A DNA stretch of 35,903 nucleotides, from the NCBI GenBank assembly GCA_900318215.1, contig ONJV01000001.1, positions 1 to 35,903 on the forward strand, read 5' to 3'. The notes below the pieces were generated by a model. The model had not been told where the DNA came from. It worked only from the letters and a program-made list of their open reading frames with translations, and made no database searches. This stretch comes from an uncultured Veillonellaceae bacterium (GTDB lineage: Bacteria; Bacillota; Negativicutes; Selenomonadales; Selenomonadaceae). The position numbers and the translations under genes were made by a program. Position 1 is the first letter of the stretch, and each line of letters opens with the position of its first letter. Positions 15,138 through 20,936 of the stretch are shown here, one piece after another.

Positions 15138-15207
15138 GAAAACAAAGCGTGGCATCATGCGTGAGAAGTGGGAGCGCAAGTCATGACTATGTTCGCTGGG
15201 ATGATGA

Positions 15208-15247
15208 ACGTCCCCGCAGGATGATGGGATCCTGCGGGGACGTTTGT
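15208..15247. terminator. Terminator hairpin H3 (tccccgcagg family), bidirectional
   Basis: acgtccccgcaggat (15208-15222) pairs perfectly with atcctgcggggacgt (15229-15243), then TTTG. It lies between the plus-strand membrane-protein operon and the convergent mazF. Confidence 0.75.
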
Positions 15248-15263
15248 TGTTCCGTGTGGAATT

Positions 15264-15599
15264 TTATTTTCCGAGAATCGCGTCCACGATGTCGAGCGCG
15301 GCGTCGAAGATGTCGTCGGGTGCGGGTTCGACGCGGCGCCAGTGGCGGGCGCTGTAATCGAGCGACTTCAGTTGCTCGCAGAGGATGTCGCCGTGCGTGC
15401 GCGTACGGTCGTCGAGTGGGATGTGCAGCGGGAAGTCGCGGTGCGTCGACGTGATCGGGCAGACCATGACGAGGCCGGTCAGCCGGTTGAACGCATCGTT
15501 CGAGACGACGAGCGCGGGACGGTGTTTTTTGATCTCATGACCGCGCTGCGGGCCGAAGTCGATGGTGATGATGTCGCCGGCTTTCGGAAAGTCATGCAT
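15264..15599 (-). CDS. mazF: MazF/PemK-type endoribonuclease toxin
   Basis: 111-aa protein with the family pattern: PKAGDIITIDFGPQRGHEIK, HRPALVVSNDAFNRLTGLVMVCPIT, GDILCEQLKSLDY and a helical C-terminus. These toxins cleave mRNA at short motifs. ATG 15599 overlaps the antitoxin gene by 8 bases, so the pair is translationally coupled. The usual antitoxin-first order is kept. Confidence 0.92.
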   Translation of the reverse strand: MHDFPKAGDIITIDFGPQRGHEIKKHRPALVVSNDAFNRLTGLVMVCPITSTHRDFPLHIPLDDRTRTHGDILCEQLKSLDYSARHWRRVEPAPDDIFDAALDIVDAILGK

Positions 15600-15843
15600 C
15601 GAACTGCTCCTTTCCGACGGCAGCGCCCGTGTCCGCTTCCTCGGCGCGCCAACTGCCTTGGAAGTCGCCGAATCGTTCGAGGAACGCTTCGGCTTTCGTC
15701 TGCGGCACTTTCGTCAAGCGGATGGATGAGCCCTCTTGCGAAACGGAAACCTTGTCGCCAACGTGCAGTCCCGTGCGCGCGAGGATGTCTTTCGGCAGGC
15801 GGACGGCCTGGCTGTTGCCCCAACGGGCGATGGTCGTTGCCAT
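15592..15843 (-). CDS. mazE: MazE-type AbrB-fold antitoxin
   Basis: 83-aa protein. The N-terminus IARWGNSQAVRLPKDIL is the swapped-hairpin AbrB DNA-binding domain; the acidic C-terminal half would bind MazF. ATG 15843 is chosen; AAAGGAG lies 10 bases upstream, and the frame also has GTG 15852 too close to that site. The promoter at 15872-15900 overlaps a gtatatctttagtatag dyad-like region, a likely autoregulatory operator. Confidence 0.92.
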   Translation of the reverse strand: MATTIARWGNSQAVRLPKDILARTGLHVGDKVSVSQEGSSIRLTKVPQTKAEAFLERFGDFQGSWRAEEADTGAAVGKEQFDA

Positions 15844-15871
15844 GAGGATCACGCTCCTTTTGTATATCTTT

Positions 15872-15900
15872 AGTATAGCCGTGACTGGAGTTCACGTCAA
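15872..15900 (-). promoter_or_regulatory. mazEF promoter
   Basis: Minus strand: TTGACG (15900-15895), 17-bp spacer, TATACT (15877-15872). Its -35 lies 7 bp from the -35 of the divergent hicAB promoter. Confidence 0.8.
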
Positions 15901-15907
15901 GAGCGAC

Positions 15908-15936
15908 TTGCAAAATGATACTGCATATGGTACTAT
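15908..15936 (+). promoter_or_regulatory. hicAB promoter
   Basis: TTGCAA (15908-15913), 17-bp spacer, TACTAT (15931-15936), 22 bases before the hicA start. It faces away from the mazEF promoter. Confidence 0.75.
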
Positions 15937-15958
15937 ACAAACAAAGGAGACGCGAGAC

Positions 15959-16192
15959 TTGAGTCAATTTGAGAAATTGTTGTTGCGCATCCGGAACAAT
16001 CCGAAAGCGGTGAAATTCGACGAGCTCAAGAAGATTTTGACGAAGTACGGATATGAATGCACACAGCCGAGCGGAGGAAGCAGCCACTATACATTCCGCA
16101 AGAACGGAAGGATTTTGACCGTTCCGAAGCATGGCGCTTATGTGAAGGAGATTTATGTTCGTCAGGTGATTGCGGCGCTCGATGCAGAGTGA
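15959..16192 (+). CDS. hicA: HicA-type mRNA interferase toxin
   Basis: 77-aa protein with VKFDELKKILTKYGYECTQP, then GGSSHYTFRKNGRILTVPKH and YVKEIYVRQVI. This is the dsRBD-like HicA fold, with the catalytic His in SSHYTF. The start is TTG 15959: AAAGGAG (15943-15949) lies 9 bases before it, and the upstream frame has no HicA similarity. A weak start codon on a toxin gene keeps its translation low. hicB follows after 10 bases. Confidence 0.9.
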   Translation: MSQFEKLLLRIRNNPKAVKFDELKKILTKYGYECTQPSGGSSHYTFRKNGRILTVPKHGAYVKEIYVRQVIAALDAE

Positions 16193-16202
16193 GGTGTTCA
16201 AA

Positions 16203-16565
16203 ATGGAAAAAGATTTAGCGTATTACATGAGCCTCCCGTACCGGGAAGTGATTGAAGCCGATCCAGCGGGCGGATATGTCGGTTCTATCCCAGAGCTCTC
16301 CGGTTGCATCACGCAGGGAGAGACGAAAGCGGAAATTCTCGAGATGCTCGAAGATGCGAAAAAAGCGTGGATTTCCACAGCGCTGGATGATGGCATGGAG
16401 ATACCGGAACCGCTTCGCGAGGAAGATTTCAGCGGCAGGTTCAATCTCCGCATCCCGAAGAGCCTGCACAAGCGCCTGGCGATGCAGGCAAAAGCGGAAG
16501 GCGTGAGCCTGAACCAGCTTGCCATGTATCTGCTCGCGAGCGGGCTGAAGACGGCGGCTTCGTGA
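16203..16565 (+). CDS. hicB: HicB-type antitoxin
   Basis: 120-aa protein. The N-terminal half (YREVIEADPAGGYVGSIPEL, SGCITQGETKAEILEMLEDA) is the degraded RNase H-like HicB fold; the C-terminal half (FNLRIPKSLHKRLAMQAKAE, GVSLNQLAMYLLASGL) is a ribbon-helix-helix DNA-binding domain for autoregulation. ATG 16203 follows GTGAGGTG. The second kinase gene starts 38 bases downstream with no clear promoter or terminator between, so it may be co-transcribed and come under HicB control. Confidence 0.9.
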   Translation: MEKDLAYYMSLPYREVIEADPAGGYVGSIPELSGCITQGETKAEILEMLEDAKKAWISTALDDGMEIPEPLREEDFSGRFNLRIPKSLHKRLAMQAKAEGVSLNQLAMYLLASGLKTAAS

Positions 16566-16603
16566 AAGTAGAACGATACTTGGCTAGAAAATGAGGCGGT
16601 CGC

Positions 16604-18121
16604 ATGGACGAGGCAGAAAGCTATCTCTTCGGGCTGTTCGAGAAAGTCCGCTGCCTGCGCGAGACGGCGCGCGGCGAGGTCTGGCTCGGCGCTGACCGCG
16701 CGGGACGGCCCGTCATCTACAAGCGCATCCGCCGCACGGGCCTGCCGCTCGCCGAACTCAAGGCGCTCTCGCATCCGCTCTGGCCGGAAATCTACGCCTT
16801 TTTCGAAGACGCAGCGGCGGGCGAGACGCACATCCTCGAGGAATGTGTGCAGGGCGAGCCGCTTTCACGGCGCATCGAGACGGAGCACTATCTCACGGAG
16901 CGCGAGGCGCGGCGCTATCTGCTCGCGCTCGCCGACGGCCTCGCCGTGCTCCATGCGCACCGCATCCTCCACCGCGACATCAAGCCCGAAAACCTCATCG
17001 AAGAGCGTGACGGCACGATCCGCCTCATTGATTTTGATGCGGCGCGCGTCATGGGGGCGGAGGGCGAGGAAAAGGCCGCCGACACCGTTTACCTCGGCAC
17101 GCGCGGCTACGCGCCGCCCGAGCAGTACGGCTACGGCGCGACCGACGCCAGGAGCGACATCTACGCGCTCGGCATGACAATGCAGGAGCTCCTCGGCCCC
17201 GATTATCACGGCAACCTCGCGCGCATCTGCCGCCGCGCGTCCGAAGTCGATCCGAAGCGCCGCTACCAGAGCATCCGCGCGCTCGTGCGCGATGTGCGCT
17301 ATGGCCGCCGCATCCGTTTCGCCAAAGGCATGGCCGCACTTGCCATTCTCGCCGTGCTGGCTGTTGCTGCCTACCTTTTCTACCTCGCACAGGCAAAGCC
17401 AGAAAAGCTCGAAGAGCTCGAAACGACGCCAGTGGAAGAGCTCGTGCGCCATCCCGAAGAGCTCAAGCCGAACACGAGACGCGATGACGTGAAGAAAAAG
17501 GAGCAGGAGGCGCAGCCGCCGTCAGGCGGAGCGACGGTCATCCAGACGGGCGGCGGCGAAGAAGCCAGCGGCGCGAAAGCGGCAGAAACGGCGGCGGACG
17601 ACGCGAAGGACAAGGCCGCGGAGCCTGCCGCAGAAGAAGAGAAGCCGCGTGAAGAAATCCGCGTCCACTATTACATGAACGGAACGTGTTTCAATGGTTG
17701 GACGGACGCGTATGACTATCCCATCAACAATGCGACCGGCATCGACTACATCCCGCCAAGCACCTGGCAGACCTGGGCGGGCGATGACGATGCGCGCATC
17801 TTTCCTGACGGCGCGGCATGGCACATCCGCGTCAATGTCCAGAACACGACGCAGAACACGTATCCTGCGCCCGTCCTTCACATGGAGTACAACGATGGCG
17901 CCGAGACGACCGTCCGCGACTACGAAGCGCCCGCCCTCGTGCCGGGCGGCAGCATCGACTTCGACGTCCCGCTCGCGGGCCTGCGCATCGTGAATCCGGG
18001 CGAGGAAGGCTACCACGCGCGGAGGATGCAGCTCGAAGTGCGCGGCATCGACCACCAGCTTTTTGGCGGGCAGATGCCCATCGACTTCATCCCGAAAGCG
18101 CGGCCGAATTTCGGCTGGTAA
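16604..18121 (+). CDS. Membrane-anchored Ser/Thr protein kinase with extracytoplasmic sensor-like domain (copy 2)
   Basis: 505-aa paralog of the kinase at 10764. The same order is seen: kinase domain with K40, HRDIKPEN, LIDFD and APPEQYGY; one membrane helix (about 245-265); a charged linker; and an aromatic-rich C-terminal domain (about 350-505) with the NNAT and WQTWAGDDDAR segments. DFG again reads DFD. The 5' 250 bases are about 95% identical to copy 1, while the linker and membrane segment have drifted, so the similarity is patchy. It stands after hicAB rather than next to an HTH gene. A role in envelope sensing is inference. Confidence 0.85.
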   Translation: MDEAESYLFGLFEKVRCLRETARGEVWLGADRAGRPVIYKRIRRTGLPLAELKALSHPLWPEIYAFFEDAAAGETHILEECVQGEPLSRRIETEHYLTEREARRYLLALADGLAVLHAHRILHRDIKPENLIEERDGTIRLIDFDAARVMGAEGEEKAADTVYLGTRGYAPPEQYGYGATDARSDIYALGMTMQELLGPDYHGNLARICRRASEVDPKRRYQSIRALVRDVRYGRRIRFAKGMAALAILAVLAVAAYLFYLAQAKPEKLEELETTPVEELVRHPEELKPNTRRDDVKKKEQEAQPPSGGATVIQTGGGEEASGAKAAETAADDAKDKAAEPAAEEEKPREEIRVHYYMNGTCFNGWTDAYDYPINNATGIDYIPPSTWQTWAGDDDARIFPDGAAWHIRVNVQNTTQNTYPAPVLHMEYNDGAETTVRDYEAPALVPGGSIDFDVPLAGLRIVNPGEEGYHARRMQLEVRGIDHQLFGGQMPIDFIPKARPNFGW

Positions 18122-18157
18122 GGCGACAAAAGATGCTGCATGCAGCTTTGGAAATTC

Positions 18158-18186
18158 TTGCCAGATGCAGGGGGAAATGCTATAAT
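18158..18186 (+). promoter_or_regulatory. Promoter of antitoxin RNA 1
   Basis: TTGCCA (18158-18163), 17-bp spacer, TATAAT (18181-18186). No open reading frame follows before the terminator at 18242-18282, so it should produce a short untranslated RNA. Confidence 0.75.
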
Positions 18187-18192
18187 AGGCTC

Positions 18193-18284
18193 GTAAAGGA
18201 CAGAAGAAAGGGAAGTCACGTCATACGAGCTTCACCGAATCAAGAAGACCCCTGCGGCTTGGTAACCCGCAGGGGTCTTCTTGG
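18193..18284 (+). ncRNA. Predicted antisense antitoxin RNA 1 (Fst/par RNA II-like)
   Basis: About 90-nt RNA predicted from the promoter at 18158-18186 to the terminator at 18242-18282. Bases 18218-18236 (acgtcatacgagcttcacc) repeat, in direct orientation, the plus-strand sequence over the start codon and Shine-Dalgarno site of the peptide gene (18410-18426, acgtcatattcttcacc). Because the genes run in opposite directions, this RNA is complementary to that part of the toxin mRNA. It also shares the terminator stem with it. Ends are predicted, not measured. Confidence 0.7.
18242..18282. terminator. Shared bidirectional terminator of type I-like locus 1
   Basis: A perfect 16-bp stem, aagaagacccctgcgg with ccgcaggggtcttctt, and a 9-base loop. 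It lies between the convergent antitoxin RNA and toxin mRNA. Confidence 0.85.
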
Positions 18285-18323
18285 CGTCATCAGCTGGTAA
18301 GGCAGAGAGGACACACCGAGAGA

Positions 18324-18416
18324 TTACTGCCGCCACTGGCGAATCCAGTCATACAAGGCATTTGCGAGCAAGCCCGCAAGGACGCCGATGACCAAAGACA
18401 GAAAAAAGGACGTCAT
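18324..18416 (-). CDS. 30-aa hydrophobic peptide, predicted type I toxin (Fst/Ldr-like), locus 1
   Basis: A very small gene for a 30-aa peptide: a short N-terminus, one membrane helix and a charged aromatic end, containing VLAGLLANALYDWIRQW. This resembles Fst/Ldr toxins (hydrophobic helix, a small-residue VxAG patch, then a W and basic tail). GGAGGTGA (18429-18422) lies 5 bases before ATG 18416. A paralog at 22028-22120 shares the VLAGLLANALYD core and the same gene layout. The mRNA leader contains UACCUC (from 18454-18449), able to pair with the ribosome site, and UGCCGCC (18461-18455), able to pair with GGCGGCA near the stop (18334-18328). It probably inserts in the inner membrane. Confidence 0.8.
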   Translation of the reverse strand: MTSFFLSLVIGVLAGLLANALYDWIRQWRQ

Positions 18417-18466
18417 ATTCTTCACCTCCCTCGCTATTGTGTATGGGTGAGGTAGGCGGCAATTTC

Positions 18467-18475
18467 AGTATAGCA
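18467..18475 (-). promoter_or_regulatory. Extended -10 promoter of toxin mRNA 1
   Basis: Minus strand TGC-TATACT (18475-18467). The upstream block GATTCCATC (about 18497-18489) is also kept at locus 2. The leader to the start codon is about 45 nt. Confidence 0.6.
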
Positions 18476-18529
18476 TGAATTTGTGCGAGATGGAATCGGA
18501 GTGGCATGTTGTTTCTTGGAAAAATCATT

Positions 18530-18564
18530 GTCCCCGCAGGACACCGAATCCTGCGGGGACTGTT
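18530..18564. terminator. Terminator hairpin H4 (gtccccgcagga family)
   Basis: gtccccgcagga (18530-18541) pairs with tcctgcggggac (18549-18560). It lies beyond the 3' end of XRE paralog 2 and matches H1-H3 in stem sequence. Confidence 0.65.
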
Positions 18565-18585
18565 GTATACTGGAGACTGGGAATG

Positions 18586-18939
18586 TCACGAGCTCTGCTG
18601 CTGCGGCGGCTGTTTCTGTTCGCGCGCGTAGACGGCGTCGAGCGTGATGTCGACGATGCTGCGGCCGCCCTCGCTGAGGCCGAGGTATTTGCGGAACTGG
18701 CCTTCGACGTGCGAATCTTCGCGCGTGGCTGTCGCGCCTTCTGCGTCGCGGCCGAGCAGGTAGTCCGCGCTCACGCCGAAGAGGTCCATGAGCTCGCGGA
18801 GCTTCCGTGACGGCGTGATGACGCCGCTCTCGTACTTGTTGTAAGCCGTGCGCGTGATGCCGAGCACATCGGCGACTTGCTGCTGGGACATTTTCTTTTC
18901 CTTGCGGAGCATGCGCAGCCGCAGGGCGGTCACATTCAT
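18586..18939 (-). CDS. XRE-family transcriptional regulator (paralog 2)
   Basis: 117-aa protein, close paralog of the regulator at 13035-13385. The XRE domain has LRLRMLRKEKKMSQQQVADV, LGITRTAYNKYESG and LRELMDLFGVSADYLLGRD; the C-terminal segment EGQFRKYLGLSEGGRSIVDIT is also shared. The end is Gln-rich. ATG 18939 follows GAGGTGA; the longer frame from 18948 lacks a ribosome site. The promoter has the same TTCATC-N17-TATAAT and a GTGA-N7-TCAC box as paralog 1. The pair most likely arose by duplication with a kinase gene, and they may bind each other's sites. Confidence 0.9.
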   Translation of the reverse strand: MNVTALRLRMLRKEKKMSQQQVADVLGITRTAYNKYESGVITPSRKLRELMDLFGVSADYLLGRDAEGATATREDSHVEGQFRKYLGLSEGGRSIVDITLDAVYAREQKQPPQQQSS

Positions 18940-18983
18940 GGGCGTCACCTCGCGTTCTCGAATCGAAATATCTGATATGCTAC

Positions 18984-19030
18984 ATTATATGGATGATTTC
19001 TTGCGGGATGAAGTCGTGAAATGCAATCAC
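18984..19030 (-). promoter_or_regulatory. XRE paralog 2 promoter with GTGA-N7-TCAC box
   Basis: Minus strand: -35 TTCATC (19012-19007), 17-bp spacer, -10 TATAAT (18989-18984). The box gtga-aatgcaa-tcac (19016-19030) lies 3 bases upstream of the -35, almost as at paralog 1. Confidence 0.7.
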
Positions 19031-19112
19031 TTTCTGGGAGCTTTGCAGGTTCTTGATAAAATTATGCTTTTGCGTGTTTGCAAATGCGGAGATGAGATAT
19101 TGTAAAAATAAA

Positions 19113-19127
19113 GTGAATAAAAATCAC
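19113..19127. promoter_or_regulatory. Additional GTGA-N7-TCAC box
   Basis: gtga-ataaaaa-tcac, with the flank tta also shared with the box at 13451. It lies about 85 bp upstream of the box at 19016 and next to the terminator at 19135; it may be a second, cooperative operator for XRE paralog 2. Confidence 0.5.
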
Positions 19128-19134
19128 TTATTGG

Positions 19135-19186
19135 AAAGAAAGCCGTCTCTCCAGGGCGTCGAAATCCTGGAGAGACGGCTTTCTTT
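19135..19186. terminator. Long bidirectional terminator after the AAA-ATPase gene
   Basis: A perfect 21-bp stem, aaagaaagccgtctctccagg (19135-19155) and its reverse complement (19166-19186). It ends 9 bases from the stop of the minus-strand ATPase gene. Confidence 0.85.
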
Positions 19187-19195
19187 GCGTGTGCC

Positions 19196-20869
19196 TCAGG
19201 AGCACATCTTTACGATCACGCGCTTCTTGCAGAAGGCGATGCCGTAGCACCAGATGGGGCTTGCGCCTTGTGCTTCGAGCTCGGCTGTGTAGGCTTTTTC
19301 TGCAATCTGCTGGCAGGCAGCGTCAACGGCGGGAGCCAGCTCTTCTTCTGTTTTGACGGCTTTGAATTCCATGACGATGCCGGGGAATTTCGCCTGTTTC
19401 GGGAAGAAGGCGAGGTCGAAGCGTCCGTAGCCGCTCTCGCGGTTGGAGCGGATGCGGTAGCGTTTTTCAAGCCAGACGGTCAGGCCGAGCATGAGTCCGT
19501 GATAGAAGTGCTCGGGATGCGCGGCGTCGTGGATGCCGCACATGCTGCGGACGATGTCCTGCAGACATTCTTCGAACATGTCCGTATCGCCCTCGACCAT
19601 GGCATTCAGCATGTAGTCGAGTGTTGTGCGGCCGACGGAGTATGTCAGATATTTGAGGATTTCGCGGCGGAAAACGCTGCGGATTTCGCGGTTCGGCAGC
19701 GCAACGGTGTAGAGCTCGTCATCTTCGTCTTCGTCGTACTCGCTGCCCGTGCATTTGAGGTAGCCGGTGTAGAGGAGCAGGGTGTAGAGGTTGTCGATGT
19801 GCTCTTCGACGTCTTTGTAGATGAAAGCCTCGTCGACGCGCACGCGGATGGAGCCGCCCCTGGCGAGTTCATAGAGATCCCTTTCACGCTTCTGGTCGAC
19901 ATCGCGCAGCATCGTCTGAAGAATGCTGTTGCCGGACGTCCGCATCCAGTAGGGGCGCGCCTTGCAGTGTTCCATGAAGTAGTTGTTGACCGACCACGGA
20001 TTGTAGATTTCTGTGCCTTGGAAATCATAGCCGTCATACCACGAGGCGAGCTCTTCGAGCTTGTCATCATGGCCGAGGTCGTGCGCCATTTTTGCAACTT
20101 CGGCTTTCGTGTAGCCACAGGCCGAGGCGTAGCCACCGGAAAGGGCGGAGGAGACGCGCAGGTTGTTGAGCCCGCTGAAGATGCTTTCTTTCGCGATGCG
20201 CAGTACGCCCGTGAGGATGGCGAAGTCGAGCGAGGGATTCGATTTCAGTGCCGAGGAATAGAGGCTGCGAAAGAAGCCGATGGCTTCGTCGTAATAGCCG
20301 TGCGACCATGCGCATTGAAGCGGGGCGTCGTATTCGTCGATGAGCAGGACGGCTTTCTTTTCGTGGTGAGCTTCGAGAAGCTGGCACAGGAGGAGAAAGC
20401 CGTTTTTCATCGTTTCGAGTGTTGCCTTGCCGGAAGAGATGCTTTCAAATGCAGTCCGCACGTTATCGTCCATTTTATCTTGCGCAAGATATTTGAAGGG
20501 GCTGTACAGTCGGGCAAGCTCCCATGCGATGTTTTTCTGCATGCCTTCCCAGGTATCCCACTCGATGTTTTTCATCGTCAGAAAGATGACGGGCCGCTGC
20601 CCCTGCTCAGCCATGGCTTCCGCATCTTGAGAGACGGCCAGTCCGTCGAAGAGCTTGCGATTTTCTTCGGCATCTTTGAGGTCGAGAAAGCGCTGCATCA
20701 TCGACAGCAGGAGCGTCTTGCCGAAGCGCCGCGGGCGCGTCAGGAGCGTCACGGCCGCATGGTCGCAGAGAAACTCTTGGAGGAAGGGCGTCTTGTCCAC
20801 GAAATAATAGCCGTTTTCGCGAAGCTGGTCAAAGAATTCCATCCCGATCGGAATTTTCCACTGCATCAT
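19196..20869 (-). CDS. AAA-ATPase-like protein with C-terminal PD-(D/E)XK nuclease domain
   Basis: 557-aa protein of the AAA-ATPase_like/DUF1703 type. The N-terminal region reads IPIGMEFFDQLRENGYYFVD, with a Walker A-like LLTRPRRFGKT (K51) and Walker B AVLLIDEYDAPL. The C-terminus has the nuclease-like FDLAFFPKQAKFPGIVMEFK (D...E-F-K). Such genes are multicopy and move between genomes; a role in mobile-element or defence biology is suspected but not shown. ATG 20869 is chosen because AAAGGA lies 7 bases upstream; an earlier in-frame start at 20887 overlaps the ribosome site. It forms a single-gene unit ended by the hairpin at 19135-19186. Confidence 0.88.
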   Translation of the reverse strand: MMQWKIPIGMEFFDQLRENGYYFVDKTPFLQEFLCDHAAVTLLTRPRRFGKTLLLSMMQRFLDLKDAEENRKLFDGLAVSQDAEAMAEQGQRPVIFLTMKNIEWDTWEGMQKNIAWELARLYSPFKYLAQDKMDDNVRTAFESISSGKATLETMKNGFLLLCQLLEAHHEKKAVLLIDEYDAPLQCAWSHGYYDEAIGFFRSLYSSALKSNPSLDFAILTGVLRIAKESIFSGLNNLRVSSALSGGYASACGYTKAEVAKMAHDLGHDDKLEELASWYDGYDFQGTEIYNPWSVNNYFMEHCKARPYWMRTSGNSILQTMLRDVDQKRERDLYELARGGSIRVRVDEAFIYKDVEEHIDNLYTLLLYTGYLKCTGSEYDEDEDDELYTVALPNREIRSVFRREILKYLTYSVGRTTLDYMLNAMVEGDTDMFEECLQDIVRSMCGIHDAAHPEHFYHGLMLGLTVWLEKRYRIRSNRESGYGRFDLAFFPKQAKFPGIVMEFKAVKTEEELAPAVDAACQQIAEKAYTAELEAQGASPIWCYGIAFCKKRVIVKMCS

Positions 20870-20936
20870 GGTCACGTCCTTTCGCACGTTTTGTCACCCT
20901 CAGTATATCATGAGTCTGTGCCTTTGGGGGAGGATT

